From Lyophyllum atratum (lineage: Eukaryota > Basidiomycota > Agaricomycetes > Agaricales > Lyophyllaceae): a stretch of 64,000 nucleotides of DNA. Under the pieces are notes generated by a model. The model saw only the letters and a program-made list of their open reading frames with translations. It had not been told where the DNA came from and searched no databases. Within the stretch, counting starts at the first letter, position 1. Each line of letters begins with the position of its first letter. Location: contig JACGCN010000029.1 of assembly GCA_014905825.1 (NCBI GenBank), positions 1 through 64,000 of the forward strand, given 5' to 3'. Below are positions 1 through 10,823 of this stretch, piece by piece. The position numbers and the translations under genes are program-made.

Positions 1-1
1 C

Positions 2-339
2 TTCCTGGCCGAGAAGTACTCGCTCGGGTTGAATTTCCAGAAGGGCGACATACAGTACATCAATAGCATGGGACTCCTTCACGCCCGTGATGCGTTTAGG
101 GATGACGCGGAACATACGTGAGTGGCAATGTATATCGAAAAATCTACATCGAGTGCTGACGAACGCTGTGAGGTAGGCGCCACTTGATTCGCCTTTGGTT
201 ACGAAATGATGAGCTGGCGTGGACGACTCCTGGACCTTTGCAGCCTATCTGGAATAGGTTGTATTCCGTCGGGCCGGACGACCAACGATTCCCACTGGAG
301 CCTGAAATCAGGAGGAAGGAGAACGGCACTACCAAATGA
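2..339 (+). CDS. TauD/TfdA-like 2-oxoglutarate Fe(II) dioxygenase, C-terminal end (partial)
   Basis: The gene enters from the left edge. Exon 2-117 reads FLAEKYSLGLNFQKGDIQYI and continues to HARDAF; intron 118-176 (gtgagt...ag) keeps phase; exon 177-339 completes HTRHLIRLWLR and ends at TGA 337-339. The motif (INxxxLLHAR, then HTRHLxRLWLR) is the C-terminal signature of fungal TauD-type clavaminate-synthase-like proteins. In that family the His supplies the distal iron ligand and the downstream Arg binds 2-oxoglutarate. These enzymes hydroxylate or desaturate small organic substrates; the substrate here cannot be read from the fragment. The last ~50 residues (WTTPGPLQPIW...) also fit the family. 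Nothing visible is broken. The N-terminal two thirds lie outside the window. Confidence 0.85.
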
Positions 340-976
340 TACTTTTTGGCATTTTGGGCCCTGCCAGGCCCTGCCTTCTATCCGATCATAAATGCTTTAC
401 TCGTTAACTTGCTCTATCATACGTTCTAGGTATACTTCACTTTATGTTTGCTTTATGTATCCTGTCGCCACAATTCTGTCAGTCGGACACGGTTTACTTT
501 CGTCGCGAAAGAAGCGTGGCAAGTTCAAGAGACGCTCCGAAGAAGCCAAAACCTCTGAAGACTTGTGGAATTGGATTCTCGGATCTGAGAATACGTTTGA
601 CTCCACCATTAGCGCTTGCAACGTGGCGTATCACTAGGCCTTCGCCAGTCTTATATTGGCAGGGGAGATTGCTCAAACTCCGCAGGGGACTGATGGATCC
701 ATGTCTGTATGGCTGCTCGCGTCCTGTAGATTACTAGCAACTTACATAGAATCAAACTTGAGAGACTCAATTTTTTTTCGCCTTTCACGTGACTGGCCAA
801 CCCCAGTGTCCCGAACACAGCCACCAACGGCGGCCGAGTGACGCAAACTGGACGGCACGGCATCTCGAGTTCCGCAGTGCTCCAAAAATATCTTTATCTG
901 CTGTTCCCCAACCACCACCATCGGGTTCAGCACTCTATCCCGACTTACTAGGGGTCAACAAATTCTGAAGTTAGAG
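340..976. other. Intergenic, no supported gene
   Basis: Only short overlapping frames without recognisable motifs. A CACGTG E-box lies near 786-791, upstream of the broken gene that begins at 977. Nothing else is seen. Confidence 0.5.
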
Positions 977-2417
977 ATGCTCGCATCTCAAGGGGCGCGG
1001 ACGACAGTCCGCCATGCCTCGAATTATCTGCATCAGAAGGCGGTTGCAGGTACCTCTCGAGGTATCCACATCCCGTCCTTTGTCAGGGTGCATCCTCGCA
1101 TCCCGAATCTAGGCTCAACACAGAAACTATTCAGCCAATCTCGACACATAGTCACCCATTTCTTCAACCTTCTCACTGCACCGGGCCTCCGCGTTCCAAC
1201 TCCATTCAATGCTGGACGCTCTCTCCATGGCACTGCCCGGGGGTATTCTCTATCCAACAAGGCTTCACATTCCATGCCAAGGCTTCTTTGTCTCGCTCCT
1301 CCCACGTCCTTCCTCGCGCTCCATCAGCAGTCCCCCGGGGATCGCCCAAGTCGGTCTCGGGACAGCAAGGAACTTCTCTTCTAGCCGACCCATCTTCCAA
1401 AATCTTGTGGAGAATGTCCCGATAGCGGAAGAGCCTTGTACAAAGCTGATGTGGACCTCCGAATGCGCGAGGAGAAGGAGATGATGGAAGAAGTCCTTGA
1501 AGAGCGGCTTTGTCAAGAAGGATGGAGGTAAGGAGATGCTCAAGCCCAGAGCTCGCGACTTCTCCACCAAGGAGAATAACGTACTACTAAGGCATCCAGA
1601 AAGAGGCTCAGCTCGAGCAATATTTCGCAGCCCCTACCGTACCTGATGTCACCACCTGCCTCCTCATCCCCTTGCCCCGACCCCCACTGCCCGCGTCCCT
1701 CTGTCTGAGAACCCAGGGTCGTTGTTACCACTTCCTGCCTTGGCGTCGATCCATACGTCGCATGAGACCCACTCTCTACGAGTTTCGTCTCTGTTCTCCA
1801 GATTGGACGCAGCTAATGTCTGGGAACGTGGTGTCCAGTGCTCCGCGTTCTCGCATGGTGGTAGCGCGAGGGAGTCTGTACATGCTCAAAGTGGAATTCA
1901 TAGGGTGGACGAAGGCCGAGGTCAGGGCGTTTTAGGAGAAAGTGGGACAGGGTGGTGCGTTCTTGAGGAAACGAAGACTCTTCGAACGGTCTCGGCGCGT
2001 TCAGCGATGATGATGACGACAATTTCTCCGAAACTCATCGATTCTATCAGGGATGTTTGAAGATAGCCGCAGTAGCAGTAACGTGGACCTAACTGCCCCC
2101 GTTGGAGCTGTCGATCCTTCCCAATCGCTCTTCCTTCCTACTCTCGATTTCTCGTCATCTTTCCTGGATGCCTCATCGCCTGCACCCACATTACCGCGAT
2201 CGCAAGCTGCCTCCCCGGGCCTATGCTCCTCGGTGTTCCGGATTCAGATTTCGACCCCTGGTTAGACTCGGAATCATCCTCAGACGGTGGATTCTCGAGC
2301 ACAGACAGTTGGGTCGACTCCATGTCCGCCAATGGGTGGAATGGTTTTAGTTCACACTTCGCTGGGAGGGTAGATGCTAGCGCTCGACCTGGTGAACCGT
2401 CTCGATATCTTTTTTAA
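977..2417 (+). pseudogene. Multiply frameshifted gene of unknown function
   Basis: A protein-like track runs from ATG 977 to a stop at 2417 but hops between all three frames: frame 2 from 977 (MLASQGARTTVRHASNYLHQ), frame 3 near 1340-1425 (ARNFSSSRPIFQNLVENVP), frame 2 near 1430 (RALYKADVDLRMREEKEMM), frame 3 near 1551 (ARDFSTKENN), frame 1 near 1606 (AQLEQYFAAPTVPDVTTCLL), frame 3 near 1700-1850 (HSLRVSSLFSRLDAANVWER), frame 1 near 1880 (LKVEFIGWTKAEVRAF), and frame 3 again (GESGTGWCVLEE) through to the end (DSDFDPWLDSESSSD). No splice sites explain these changes, so this looks like a gene with at least six small indels. The N-terminus is basic and Ser/His-rich, which could be a mitochondrial presequence, and the C-terminus is acidic. 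The protein resembles a conserved basidiomycete hypothetical, but I cannot name the family. Sequencing error is the alternative. Confidence 0.6.
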
Positions 2418-2776
2418 CCACTGTACTTGATATATCACACGATACACGTTGTCAGTCACTCCTTTTCTGTACTATTTACTCCAAATATACTGTGTCCCTA
2501 TTGATATACGCATATGTCCTGGCGTTGGCTTGATGCTTTAAGGACGTCTTCAGTTTGTGCTCCCAGACTTCGCAAGATTCAGTGGGCATGCCTCACTTCC
2601 GCCCGCAAATCGGATGGATCCACGCCGATCAGAGTTTGAAATACCGTTGCAGTGACGATTTAAGGCTTCTCAGATAGAAGAAAAAATAAGATTTTGGATA
2701 TATCACAAAGCGTTTCTGGCAACCATTAATTGTGTCCCGACCGCCCAATTCAAGTTGTACATTGACAAATGTCAAA
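2418..2776. other. Intergenic between two convergent damaged genes
   Basis: AT-rich 3' flanks of the broken gene at 977-2417 and the tautomerase-like gene at 2777-3432. No coding signal is seen. Confidence 0.5.
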
Positions 2777-3432
2777 TTATTTGCTTCCAAAGATGGTCGC
2801 GAAAGTCGTTCCCTGGTGTCTGGTAATGCAATAGACTGACATCAGCAAAGTAAGAGAGGTGTAGGTGCGGGCCATTTACCCGATGAATCCTCGGCCGGGG
2901 TCAACGAAGGTGCTGGAATCAAAGAAGTTTGAATTGATACTTGTAGAAAGAACCTGCACTCACACATATCCACGATCCCCCGGAACATTGAGCTCCCTCT
3001 TGAAGAAGTCAAAGAACGCTTTACTGTACTTCTCGTTCAACTCCTCGTTGAGGTTGTCCAAGCTGACCTGCAGGAACTTCAATCGATGTCGGAGGCGACG
3101 AAAGGGAACTCGGTGCATACGACACTCAGCTGGAACGCGGGATCGAAAGTGCCTCCGAAGGTGAGGGTTTCATTGTAGGTAACCTTCACGGTGATGTAGA
3201 GTTCGGGTTTGCCCAGAGTCTCGGCGCTGAACTGAGGGTAGACAGCGAGGTAAGAGTCAGTTAATCTTCAGGCGCCCAGGGTTCGCGATGATATCATCGA
3301 TCACGATACCTTAGAAATCGAGCGCGAACGCCTTGGGATCAGCGAGCTGCAAGAGTGAAGCGATGAGGGGGGATGATCGGGATTCATGAGCAGAAGTACC
3401 TTGACGTTGGTCGTGAAGTCGAGGGTGGGCAT
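2777..3432 (-). pseudogene. MIF-like tautomerase gene with one lesion
   Basis: Reading the minus strand from ATG 3432: exon 1 MPTLDFTTNVK, an intron starting gtactt, exon 2 LADPKAFALDF, then exons giving FSAETLGKPELYITVKVTY, TFGGTFDPAFQLS, DNLNEELNEKYSKAFFDFFK, DRGYVTFVDPGRGFIG and finally HQGTTFATIFGSK with stop TAA 2779-2777. This is the macrophage migration inhibitory factor/tautomerase fold in full order. The family's catalytic proline directly after the initiator Met (MPTL) is present. The last intron (gtaaat...ttaccag) keeps phase. Exon 2 ends in gatttctaag: the reading reaches TAA and is out of phase with exon 3, consistent with a 2-nt loss from an ancestral ...TTC TCT AAG. Either this is a recent pseudogene, or the splice site or the base calls differ from my reading. 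Fungal MIF-like proteins have tautomerase activity on model enols; their physiological role is unclear. Confidence 0.75.
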
Positions 3433-5032
3433 TGTTAAACGGTTGTGAGAGTGGGGAGGAGTGGGGTTGGTGAGACTTTCAGTGTCACTGAAGGCTGGTA
3501 TAAATGGAGTTTGATATGTTTGACTGGAAATTTGGATCTTCCATACAGAATTCGGGGGAGTTAGATTATGCATAGTACCTCGGTTGGTAATGATCCCAAC
3601 ATAGCCTGACCAAGCTGATGAGATATGTTGTCGTCGTCGTTTCTCAGCCCCTCCCTGCCGCCATCACTGTCCAACCCTTCGATGAATAATATATTCATTA
3701 TTCATGCTGATGCTCCTACAGATGCGTTAGACGAGTCGGAAACGCCGTCCTAGGCGTCCATGCGGTCAAGAGGAGTGAAACCGTGGTTTATCGGTATGAA
3801 ACCCGCTGACCCCGAAGTCAAATCATTGTGTCTTGCGTTGCCAAATACCTACCCGAAGATGATAGATCGGAAGCTGGTCAAATTATCGTTGCTACATATA
3901 CCTTTTGCCCTCACTTTCACGGAATAGAAGCGCCTGTCCTCTGTTTAGTCGATGCACTGTGCAGCTTCAGCATGTGGCTTGCACAATTCTAGCTGACCCC
4001 GCATCGAAGCCGACACGATTATCCGCCATGGGCATTGGGTGCGCAGAAATAGGATCCGAAGGCAACACATAATGCTAGTCTCCCAAGTTATGTCGCCCTA
4101 GGTCACCGCTTTTGTCCAGCTATAACTTGTTCTATTCAACACGGCTATCCCTCCTGTGAGTATCGTACAAATATCTTACGCTCCTTCTCGAATCCTCCTT
4201 CTCCGAATAGCTTCGTTCCAGTCCTCTGCTTCCTTTCAGATAGGTTTCCACTAAGCTTATACACATCTCTACTAAATTAGAAAAAACAACTCACTCGACC
4301 CCATTGCGACGAGTCATCTAGAAGTCGAAGTACCTCAAGTGCCTGTTGGACCTTCCTGGCACGACGACAATTGGTGTAGCTACGTTATAGCATGGCAGCT
4401 ACCCGCCATAGCCTAGCTACCGTATGGAGAGGCAGGAACGGCAACTTGCACGGGTGCTGGTCTGGTGGTGGTGGTGATTTGAGGGGGTCATCATCGGTGC
4501 AGCATAATGGCCGCCATGGTAAGACCCGCCGTATGCGGAACCGGGGTACGCTATACCGGCGTAGTTTGGATATGCACTGGTGGATATCATGACATTTCCA
4601 GCAGAAATAGGGTGATGTGCGCGGGTGAACATGCTTGCGTCGAGTGGAAGAAGTGTGTTAGGTTTACAAGGATATGGGCGATGCAGGTGAAGGTTTTCCC
4701 TGCGTGCCGATGGAGATGTTGGGCCAAGAAACGATAATCCATCGTCGGTCGTGAGATCATTATGTATAATAGAAACGCGCCGAGAAACTTCGAGGATTCC
4801 ATATTCCATATGGGCCTGGCATACGTCACAGACACGGGATTGTTACGCGCAACGTGTTTCCGTGACAAAATAAGTGACTTTCTTAACAAGTCGAACTGTT
4901 CTCAAGTTATATCTCTAACGTATATCTTATACTTAATCCATACATACCGAGCGAGCCAAAAGGTGGAGGACGAATCCGTTCATGGCGGAGTGGCTTGCAA
5001 AAACCGTGGATTACGCGGCAATGGTACTAGAT
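3433..5032. other. Intergenic stretch with one weak minus-strand frame
   Basis: About 1.6 kb without a confident gene. On the minus strand, 4590-4417 encodes a short Tyr/Gly/His-rich peptide (AYPNYAGIAYPGSAYGG, SYHGGHYAAPMM, then a HHHH run), a composition seen in small low-complexity fungal proteins. No partner exon could be fixed and no stronger signal is present. Confidence 0.3.
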
Positions 5033-7825
5033 GATCGCGACTAGACGCGACACGGTCAGGTGATGGTCCAATTTCAATTATCCAAGATTCCCACTAGTAC
5101 TTTGCCAACGCAACAATTGACTTGCCTGGAACTTTCGTGCCCCCAAAGACTCATATACTCAGGGCTCCTTCGCAAGCCCGAAGTAGAATCATTGGTATAC
5201 TCGATGGACAGCGACAATGACTCCGAAACCACCACGCCGGATCCACCACCGAAGAAGGTGAGGAAGGTGAGGAGTTCTAAGCCAGACGCTGAAGGCTCGT
5301 GGCGCAAAAGGACACGAGGAAGGCAAGGAAGCTTGGAGCAGATTAGTGGGATGCCCCTGGATATCCTGTTTGAGGTATCTGCCTGATGGAATACTGCTTT
5401 TAGGAAACTGTGCGCTAAAAGTCTCACTACTCATAGATATTCGCGCACCTTACTCCCTATGACCTTCTCAATCTATCCCGGACCTCTAAACCTTGGAGGA
5501 ATATTCTCATGCACCGTTCCTCTACATATGTCTGGAAGAGAATGTCGGTCTCGCATCGTAAGACTTGCCCGAATGTCCCGACGACCTCAGCGAACCTCAA
5601 TACGCGAATCTCATATTCTATCCATACTGTCATGTTCGTCATTTTCCCCCTTGTCCTTCTCAGACTCTCAACCACCATGGTGATTTAGTTTTGCTTGAAA
5701 GCGCAAGTTCCTTCCAGGCGATCGACTGGGGAACTCGGACTAGGTGCTGTCAAAAGTGTTATTCCAGCTAAGTACGTCCTTAAGCTTTCTTTTCCATGGA
5801 ACATTTCTTGATATGTGGCAATTAGTTTTGTTACTGATGAAGCTGCGTGCCAATACGATGTCCCAGCCAGGAGCAGCATTGTTCCATCTTTTGCTTTGGC
5901 CACTCTCGTAGTAAGATGACCGTGACTTTACTGGTCAGACAATGCAGATTTGACCTTACCAATATTCATAGACCGCTATGCAGTACCAGCATATTGCTTG
6001 CGCACCCTCCGTCGGTATAAGGCCGAAATGAAGGGGCTTAGCAACCCTGCATTCCAAGAATGGCATATCGCGAAACGTACCGAATATCAAGCACAAATGG
6101 AGGTACGCAAGAGCTTGTACTTATCGTAAGATTTTATCTCGAACAATTTCTCGTAGCATGCTGGCAAGTGCGAAGTCTGGAATCGAAATCGAAATGAGGA
6201 GCGGTCCAACGAACTTGGAAACATTCGCCGAAGGCGGTTTGAAGCGTCAGCCCCGTAATTTCCCTTTGCCTTTCCCCTCTCTGAGCCAAATGATCGATTT
6301 AGCATAAAGGAGAAACTATCACTTCTCGGTAAGATGACATCTCCATGCATTGTAAAATTGCTTAGCCCGCTCCGCTTCAGGTTGGGGGGAAGAAATCGCA
6401 AAGCTAGAGGGAGAAACTCGATGCGAACAACTGTCCGATCATAAACTGGTCAAGCAACCTAGGGAGCTCACTGATCGAAGTGCGTATCTCGTCGTGATGT
6501 ATGCCCAACGTCACTAAATCTTAGCAGTCTGGGATAACATCGAGGAGTCTTTGATAGAGTTCATGGAGAAAACCAAGTCAAACGCTTGAAGACAATTCAG
6601 AGGGCTGCGATCCAAAAGCGTGGCCAAGTGTTCTCAGAAACCCTCCAAAAATATGTTTCATCCCAACCTCTACACGCAATACTCCCTTCTCTCATCGATC
6701 TCGCTATCCTGCCCAATTTTAGATCTGTTATCGAGGATACGCCCATCGACGAGCCGGTCCTCGAGGATCATTTCCAACGAGCAATGGTCGATATCACTTC
6801 GATTGTCACAGCTTGGCGTAAATCCAAGGATGAACAGCTCGTTGCTATGATGAAGAGTAACCTGGAAATCGATACAGAAGTCACTGAAGCCACGCTTAGA
6901 CTCGCCACGACTTTCTTTCGTGCGACTACTGTCGGAGCGAAATTTCTTATCCACGGATTCTGGTCCATCGATGCACCACTACTCTCACTTATTCTGATAC
7001 ATATGAAGACGGCTTGGATCCATATTTTCGCGCCCTCAACTGCAAGCCGTGGAACGACGGACGCGTCGTTCATTTCGATCAACATGCGCATGAGAGGGCA
7101 AAACACGTCTTGCGGGATTGCGGAATCGACGAACGTACGACAAGCCATATTCAGGACATTTTAGAGCTTCGCTTCGAATGCATCATATGTACGGACCCTC
7201 AAAAGGGTCGGTTGGTCATGAGGTGGCCTACGGTCGTAAGATCACTTAGCTTGCGATACAGATTACATTTAATAATCATATTTGCCAAGATTGCTCACAC
7301 AGCCCAGCACTATAAACCGGATGAGGAATGGACTGATGTTGTAAGACTAGCAACACTCGGAGACCGCGAAGCCCTGCTGGCCGATCTATTGGAAGACACC
7401 AATATGAGCCCTCTCTCCGGACATCCGGCGCACAACACCAGCTGGGTCTGCATCGAATGCAAGAGGAGGATATCTTGGGAAGAATCGCTGGATCACTTGA
7501 AAAAAGCGGTTAGTCTATATGTAATGACCACAAATGCCAAGATTTGACAGAACTGCCTTATCTTCTTAGGCATCCTAGTATCATTCCCAACGATTACGTT
7601 GACACCGTACACGCACGCCAGTTCGATCGATATTTCAAACTTCACCTGGATGCCAACAGGGCGGAACTCTTCAAGCCAATTAGAGTGGATGTGGACAACC
7701 CCGCCCGAAACTTCCGCGATGCATTCTCCATCTATAAGCAGCTAAATAGTGCTGGGGGAAACTGGGATACGGTAGCTCAACAAATGGCGCAGGTCTTTTT
7801 GTCAGGACCAAGTGGTATAGTATGA
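5033..7825 (+). pseudogene. F-box family copy 1, decayed
   Basis: The region is collinear with the minus-strand F-box copies at 27.1-29.8 and 32.0-34.8 kb. The start codon seen in the 34.7 kb copy (ATGCCAACGC) is TTGCCAACGC here at about 5101, and the RRSGRL segment is partly deleted. Exon 1 still carries DPPPKKVRKVRSSKPDAEG and the F-box start MPLDILFE; the next exon (from about 5437) gives IFAHLTPYDLLNLSRTSKP. Frameshifts relative to the sister copies occur after TYVWK (~5538), near 5565, near 5712, near 6583 and near 6921 (FFR, then loss of the CxxCRxEITYP frame). The frame recovers at ~7014 (MDPYFRALNCKPWNDG) and continues through FECIICTDPQKGRLVMRWPT and WVCIECKRRISWEESLDHL to the final exon ending at 7825. 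At least five lesions make a functional product unlikely. The homology continues about 200 nt past the stop. Confidence 0.8.
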
Positions 7826-8153
7826 ATAAATAGTAACAATCGGCCATATGATAGGATTAGGAAGTCTTTCTTCAATTAGTATGTGGAAGTCATGGTGAAA
7901 CGGAAAGAGATCAGAATACGGGGGAGACAAATTGGTCATGGAGATGTGCTGAACGCTGTCACCTCTGCGGGGTGTAAGAGATTGAGCTTTGTTCAGTATC
8001 GGACGCTACGTACATTCAATTTGGAAGTTTATTCTAAGCGCCAACGTGACTTCCCACTCTCGTTGCCACGGATTACCACGGTCCGAAACGCATTCATTGT
8101 CATTATCAGTCTTCAAGCTTCAGAGCTCTTAAGGCAACCATTCACCTGTCGTA
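7826..8153 (+). repeat. 3' flank of the duplicated F-box unit, then promoter of the PLC-like gene
   Basis: The segment to about 8025 is homologous, inverted, to sequence beside both other F-box copies: ggaagtcatg, the cacctctgcg block and the gttcagtatcggacgct block recur near 26.95-27.07 and 31.86-31.99 kb. This shows that the duplicated unit includes non-coding flank. The remaining ~130 nt before ATG 8154 is the presumed promoter of the PLC-like gene. Confidence 0.6.
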
Positions 8154-9723
8154 ATGCTCCTAACACTCCTGAATCTTACTGATGAAAACATCTCATGTCG
8201 CCGTGTATCAAAGAAAAGCTCTGTTGCACAACCAGAGATCTTACTTGCTCCTTCTACCCCGAGAACTATCGATTGCACAAAGCCTGGCGAGTTGGAATTA
8301 TTGCCCAGGAGTGCCACAGGTCGCACGCCTGACGGTGGGTCGAAGGAATGGCTCGTGAAGCCGGAGGAATCTTCAATACGAATCTCGTTGGCGCTGGGCG
8401 CTCTCTGGCGCGTCGTTCACGTTCCTGATGGGTGTCCATGGAGAATATACCTCAGCAAGGTTAGTACTCGTACCCACCTAATGGTAGTGAAAGGGCACGA
8501 CCACACCTCAGATTACGAAAAGGCATCACAGGCTTTTTGTGTTCCCCCGACGAAACTTGGCTTCATTTCTCTCCGAGATGCCTGATACATTGCCATTATC
8601 GTCGCTGTGCCTTCCAGGTATGTCGCTGTAAAAAGTTGCCCACGACGCCTTGAAAAGTAAGGATCAATCTATCAGGAACACACGAAACGTAGGTCCGATA
8701 TTACACTACTGTACTTCAATTGCCTCATGCTCAACCCCGAAGCATGGCCTTGCACGGATGGCCCATTTCACAGTGTCAAGAGTTGACTACTCCTCTGGCT
8801 GTCCAATTGCAGTCGGGCATTCGAGTCATAGATATTCGACTCGCTATTGTCAACGATAGACTCGTTGCCTACCACGGAATATACCCGCAGCGCACTCCAT
8901 TCCAGGAGATGTTGTCTACTATTCACGACTTTTTGACCTCTTCGTCCACTTGCAGAGAAACGATAGTCATGTCCATCAAACAAGAAGACTTTGCGAAGAA
9001 CTCCTACCTTGACTTCTCACGCTTGGTCCACGAAGAGATATACGATGGGCCTGGAGGGCAAGATATGTGGTATTTGCGGAACCGCGTGCCATCTCTCGGT
9101 GAAGTCAGGGGCAAGGTGGTCCTTTTCAGTCGATTTGGTGGGAACGGAGAAGGGTGGGAAGGCGGCTGGGAGGGTTTAGGAATGCACCCTCTGCATTGGC
9201 CAGATAGCGAGAAGTTTGCGTTCTCCTGGCAGTGCAAGGAGACCCTTGTAAGGATACACGACTGGTAAGTGTAAGCTCCATCTGAAGCCACTCACCGGAT
9301 TAACGTTCAACTAGGTATAAGATACCCTCATTTTTGGCGATACCTGAGAAGGTCTCTCTTGCCGCCCAAATACTCCTGCCTCCGCCCAATAACCCGCCCA
9401 TGCCCACTCTTTCCATTACATTCCTATCCGCGTCCTCCTTCCCCCTGGCAATGCCCCCTACAGTTGCAAAAGGTTTTGGATGGCCCAAATTGGGATTTGG
9501 CATCGAAGGTGTCAATAGTAGATTTGCGCAATGGATCCTAAACAATCTTGCGGGGGATGGCGAGACAGTTGATCCCCTCCTTGACGAGAAAGTACCTGAT
9601 GAAGGTCTACGTATCCGAGGATGGGCGCTCATGGATTTCTATAACGAGCCGGAAGCAGCTCTGACGCCACTGCTTGTGGAGTGCAACTACAGGGGGCGGC
9701 GCAAAGGGGAGGAGGGCTGGTAA
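8154..9723 (+). CDS. PI-PLC X-domain phosphodiesterase
   Basis: Five exons join in phase (8154-8459, 8512-8617, 8676-8688, 8743-9264, 9315-9723) to give about 451 residues; exon 3 is a 13-nt microexon. An N-terminal beta-rich region (MLLTLLNLTDENISCRR...) precedes the PLC-like phosphodiesterase TIM barrel. Catalytic-type motifs are LPGTHET (first His), SGIRVIDIRL (metal/substrate loop) and VAYHGIY (second His), followed by ETIVMSIKQED and GKVVLFSRFGG. In the family the two His act as general base and acid in cleaving phosphatidylinositol-type phosphodiesters. The protein lacks EF-hand, Y and C2 domains, so it is the bacterial-like or GPI-PLC-like form rather than eukaryotic PLC-delta. No signal peptide or transmembrane segment is evident. 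It reads intact and abuts the decayed F-box copy 1. Confidence 0.88.
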
Positions 9724-10021
9724 TGGTAGTCTGTGGTATCTAACTTGATGCGTGTTCTTGTTTTGGACTCGTCGGATTGGCCTGCTTTGATGTATACCCT
9801 ACGCCATCCTATATATCCTATTGGTACTTGCTGTTTTTCTCCGACGATGATATCTGCATTGTTGCCTGGGTGTAACAGGCCCGATCACAGGCCTCGTTGC
9901 CGTACTTCGCTGTAAACTCTTTTCGACGACCATCAGCCTATCAATTGTTAGGGGCAGGGTCCTGTTGTGCTCTCGTCTACTTATGCTCCCCAAGAGCCTC
10001 TTGACGTTGATAAATTGCAAT
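9724..10021. other. Intergenic 3' flank of the PLC-like gene
   Basis: No coding feature or repeat is recognised. Confidence 0.4.
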
Positions 10022-10560
10022 TCACAGAAACGTTGACCAAGCTAAGCTATTCATTCCAAATTGCGGAAGCGTGATTCCTGATCCCTCGATAATCAGATCG
10101 CTAGCCTTGCCCCACAAACTGATTCCTCGACCTTCGATGTACGCCTCATTCAAAACCAGACTTTCAAGACGATATCGTACGCACGGCATCAGGATCCCAA
10201 GTTCTGGTCTAGGATAAATCGCACTCATGGCAGCCTGCTTTTCAATCGCGTTATGCGGGATTTTTGCCTCACGCCGAAGGGTGCCATCGGCACATTGTAG
10301 GCCCAGTTCATTCCCATCACCTTTCATGTCATGAGGCTGGAGATTGTGACCGAGGGCGACGATGAGAAGGGCATCCTATAGCTTGGATTTTGACCGGTAA
10401 TTGGCGGATAGCACCTTAGCTGTAGATGGGACGACATATACGGTGTCATGCAACGCCAGTCCCGAACCGTAGCTGAGAACTCGAGATCCGGCCCTGATCG
10501 AGAAGAAGTCGTTTGCATCGTAGGCGCCACTGCTCAACTTCAACATTGAACGACAGTGCC
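10022..10560 (-). pseudogene. Unrecognised coding-like segment with an in-frame stop
   Basis: One minus-strand frame reads FFSIRAGSRVLSYGSGLALH, DTVYVVPSTAKVLSANYR, then TAG at 10378-10376, then without a frame change DALLIVALGHNLQPHDMKGD, LGLQCADGTLRR, IYPRPELGILMPCVRYRLES, LIIEGSGITLPQFGMN, ending at 10022. The balanced composition on both sides of a single stop suggests the remains of one gene. Its 5' part towards 10.6 kb is unclear. I do not recognise the family and assign no function. It lies in the 1.1-kb gap between the PLC-like and glutathione reductase genes. Confidence 0.35.
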
Positions 10561-10823
10561 AAGTTGCCAAGAAAAAGCTGTGTTTCGTCACGAAAAGTTT
10601 GGTGTGCCATCTCCGGTTAGCACGTCCAGTCGTCCCAAGGAGGCACTGGTGAAGTGATGGTGCACGAGCGACGACTGGGGTCCCACTATATGCGCTTCTC
10701 CTTAAGGTTCCCCTGATCTGCTGACAAGCGTATTGGCGTCTACGGTACAGGAAGGTAACGTTGGTGTTATCGTGCTCCATAAAAATACAAGGTTCATGAC
10801 GTGAAGCCTCCCCACAAGTTCTA

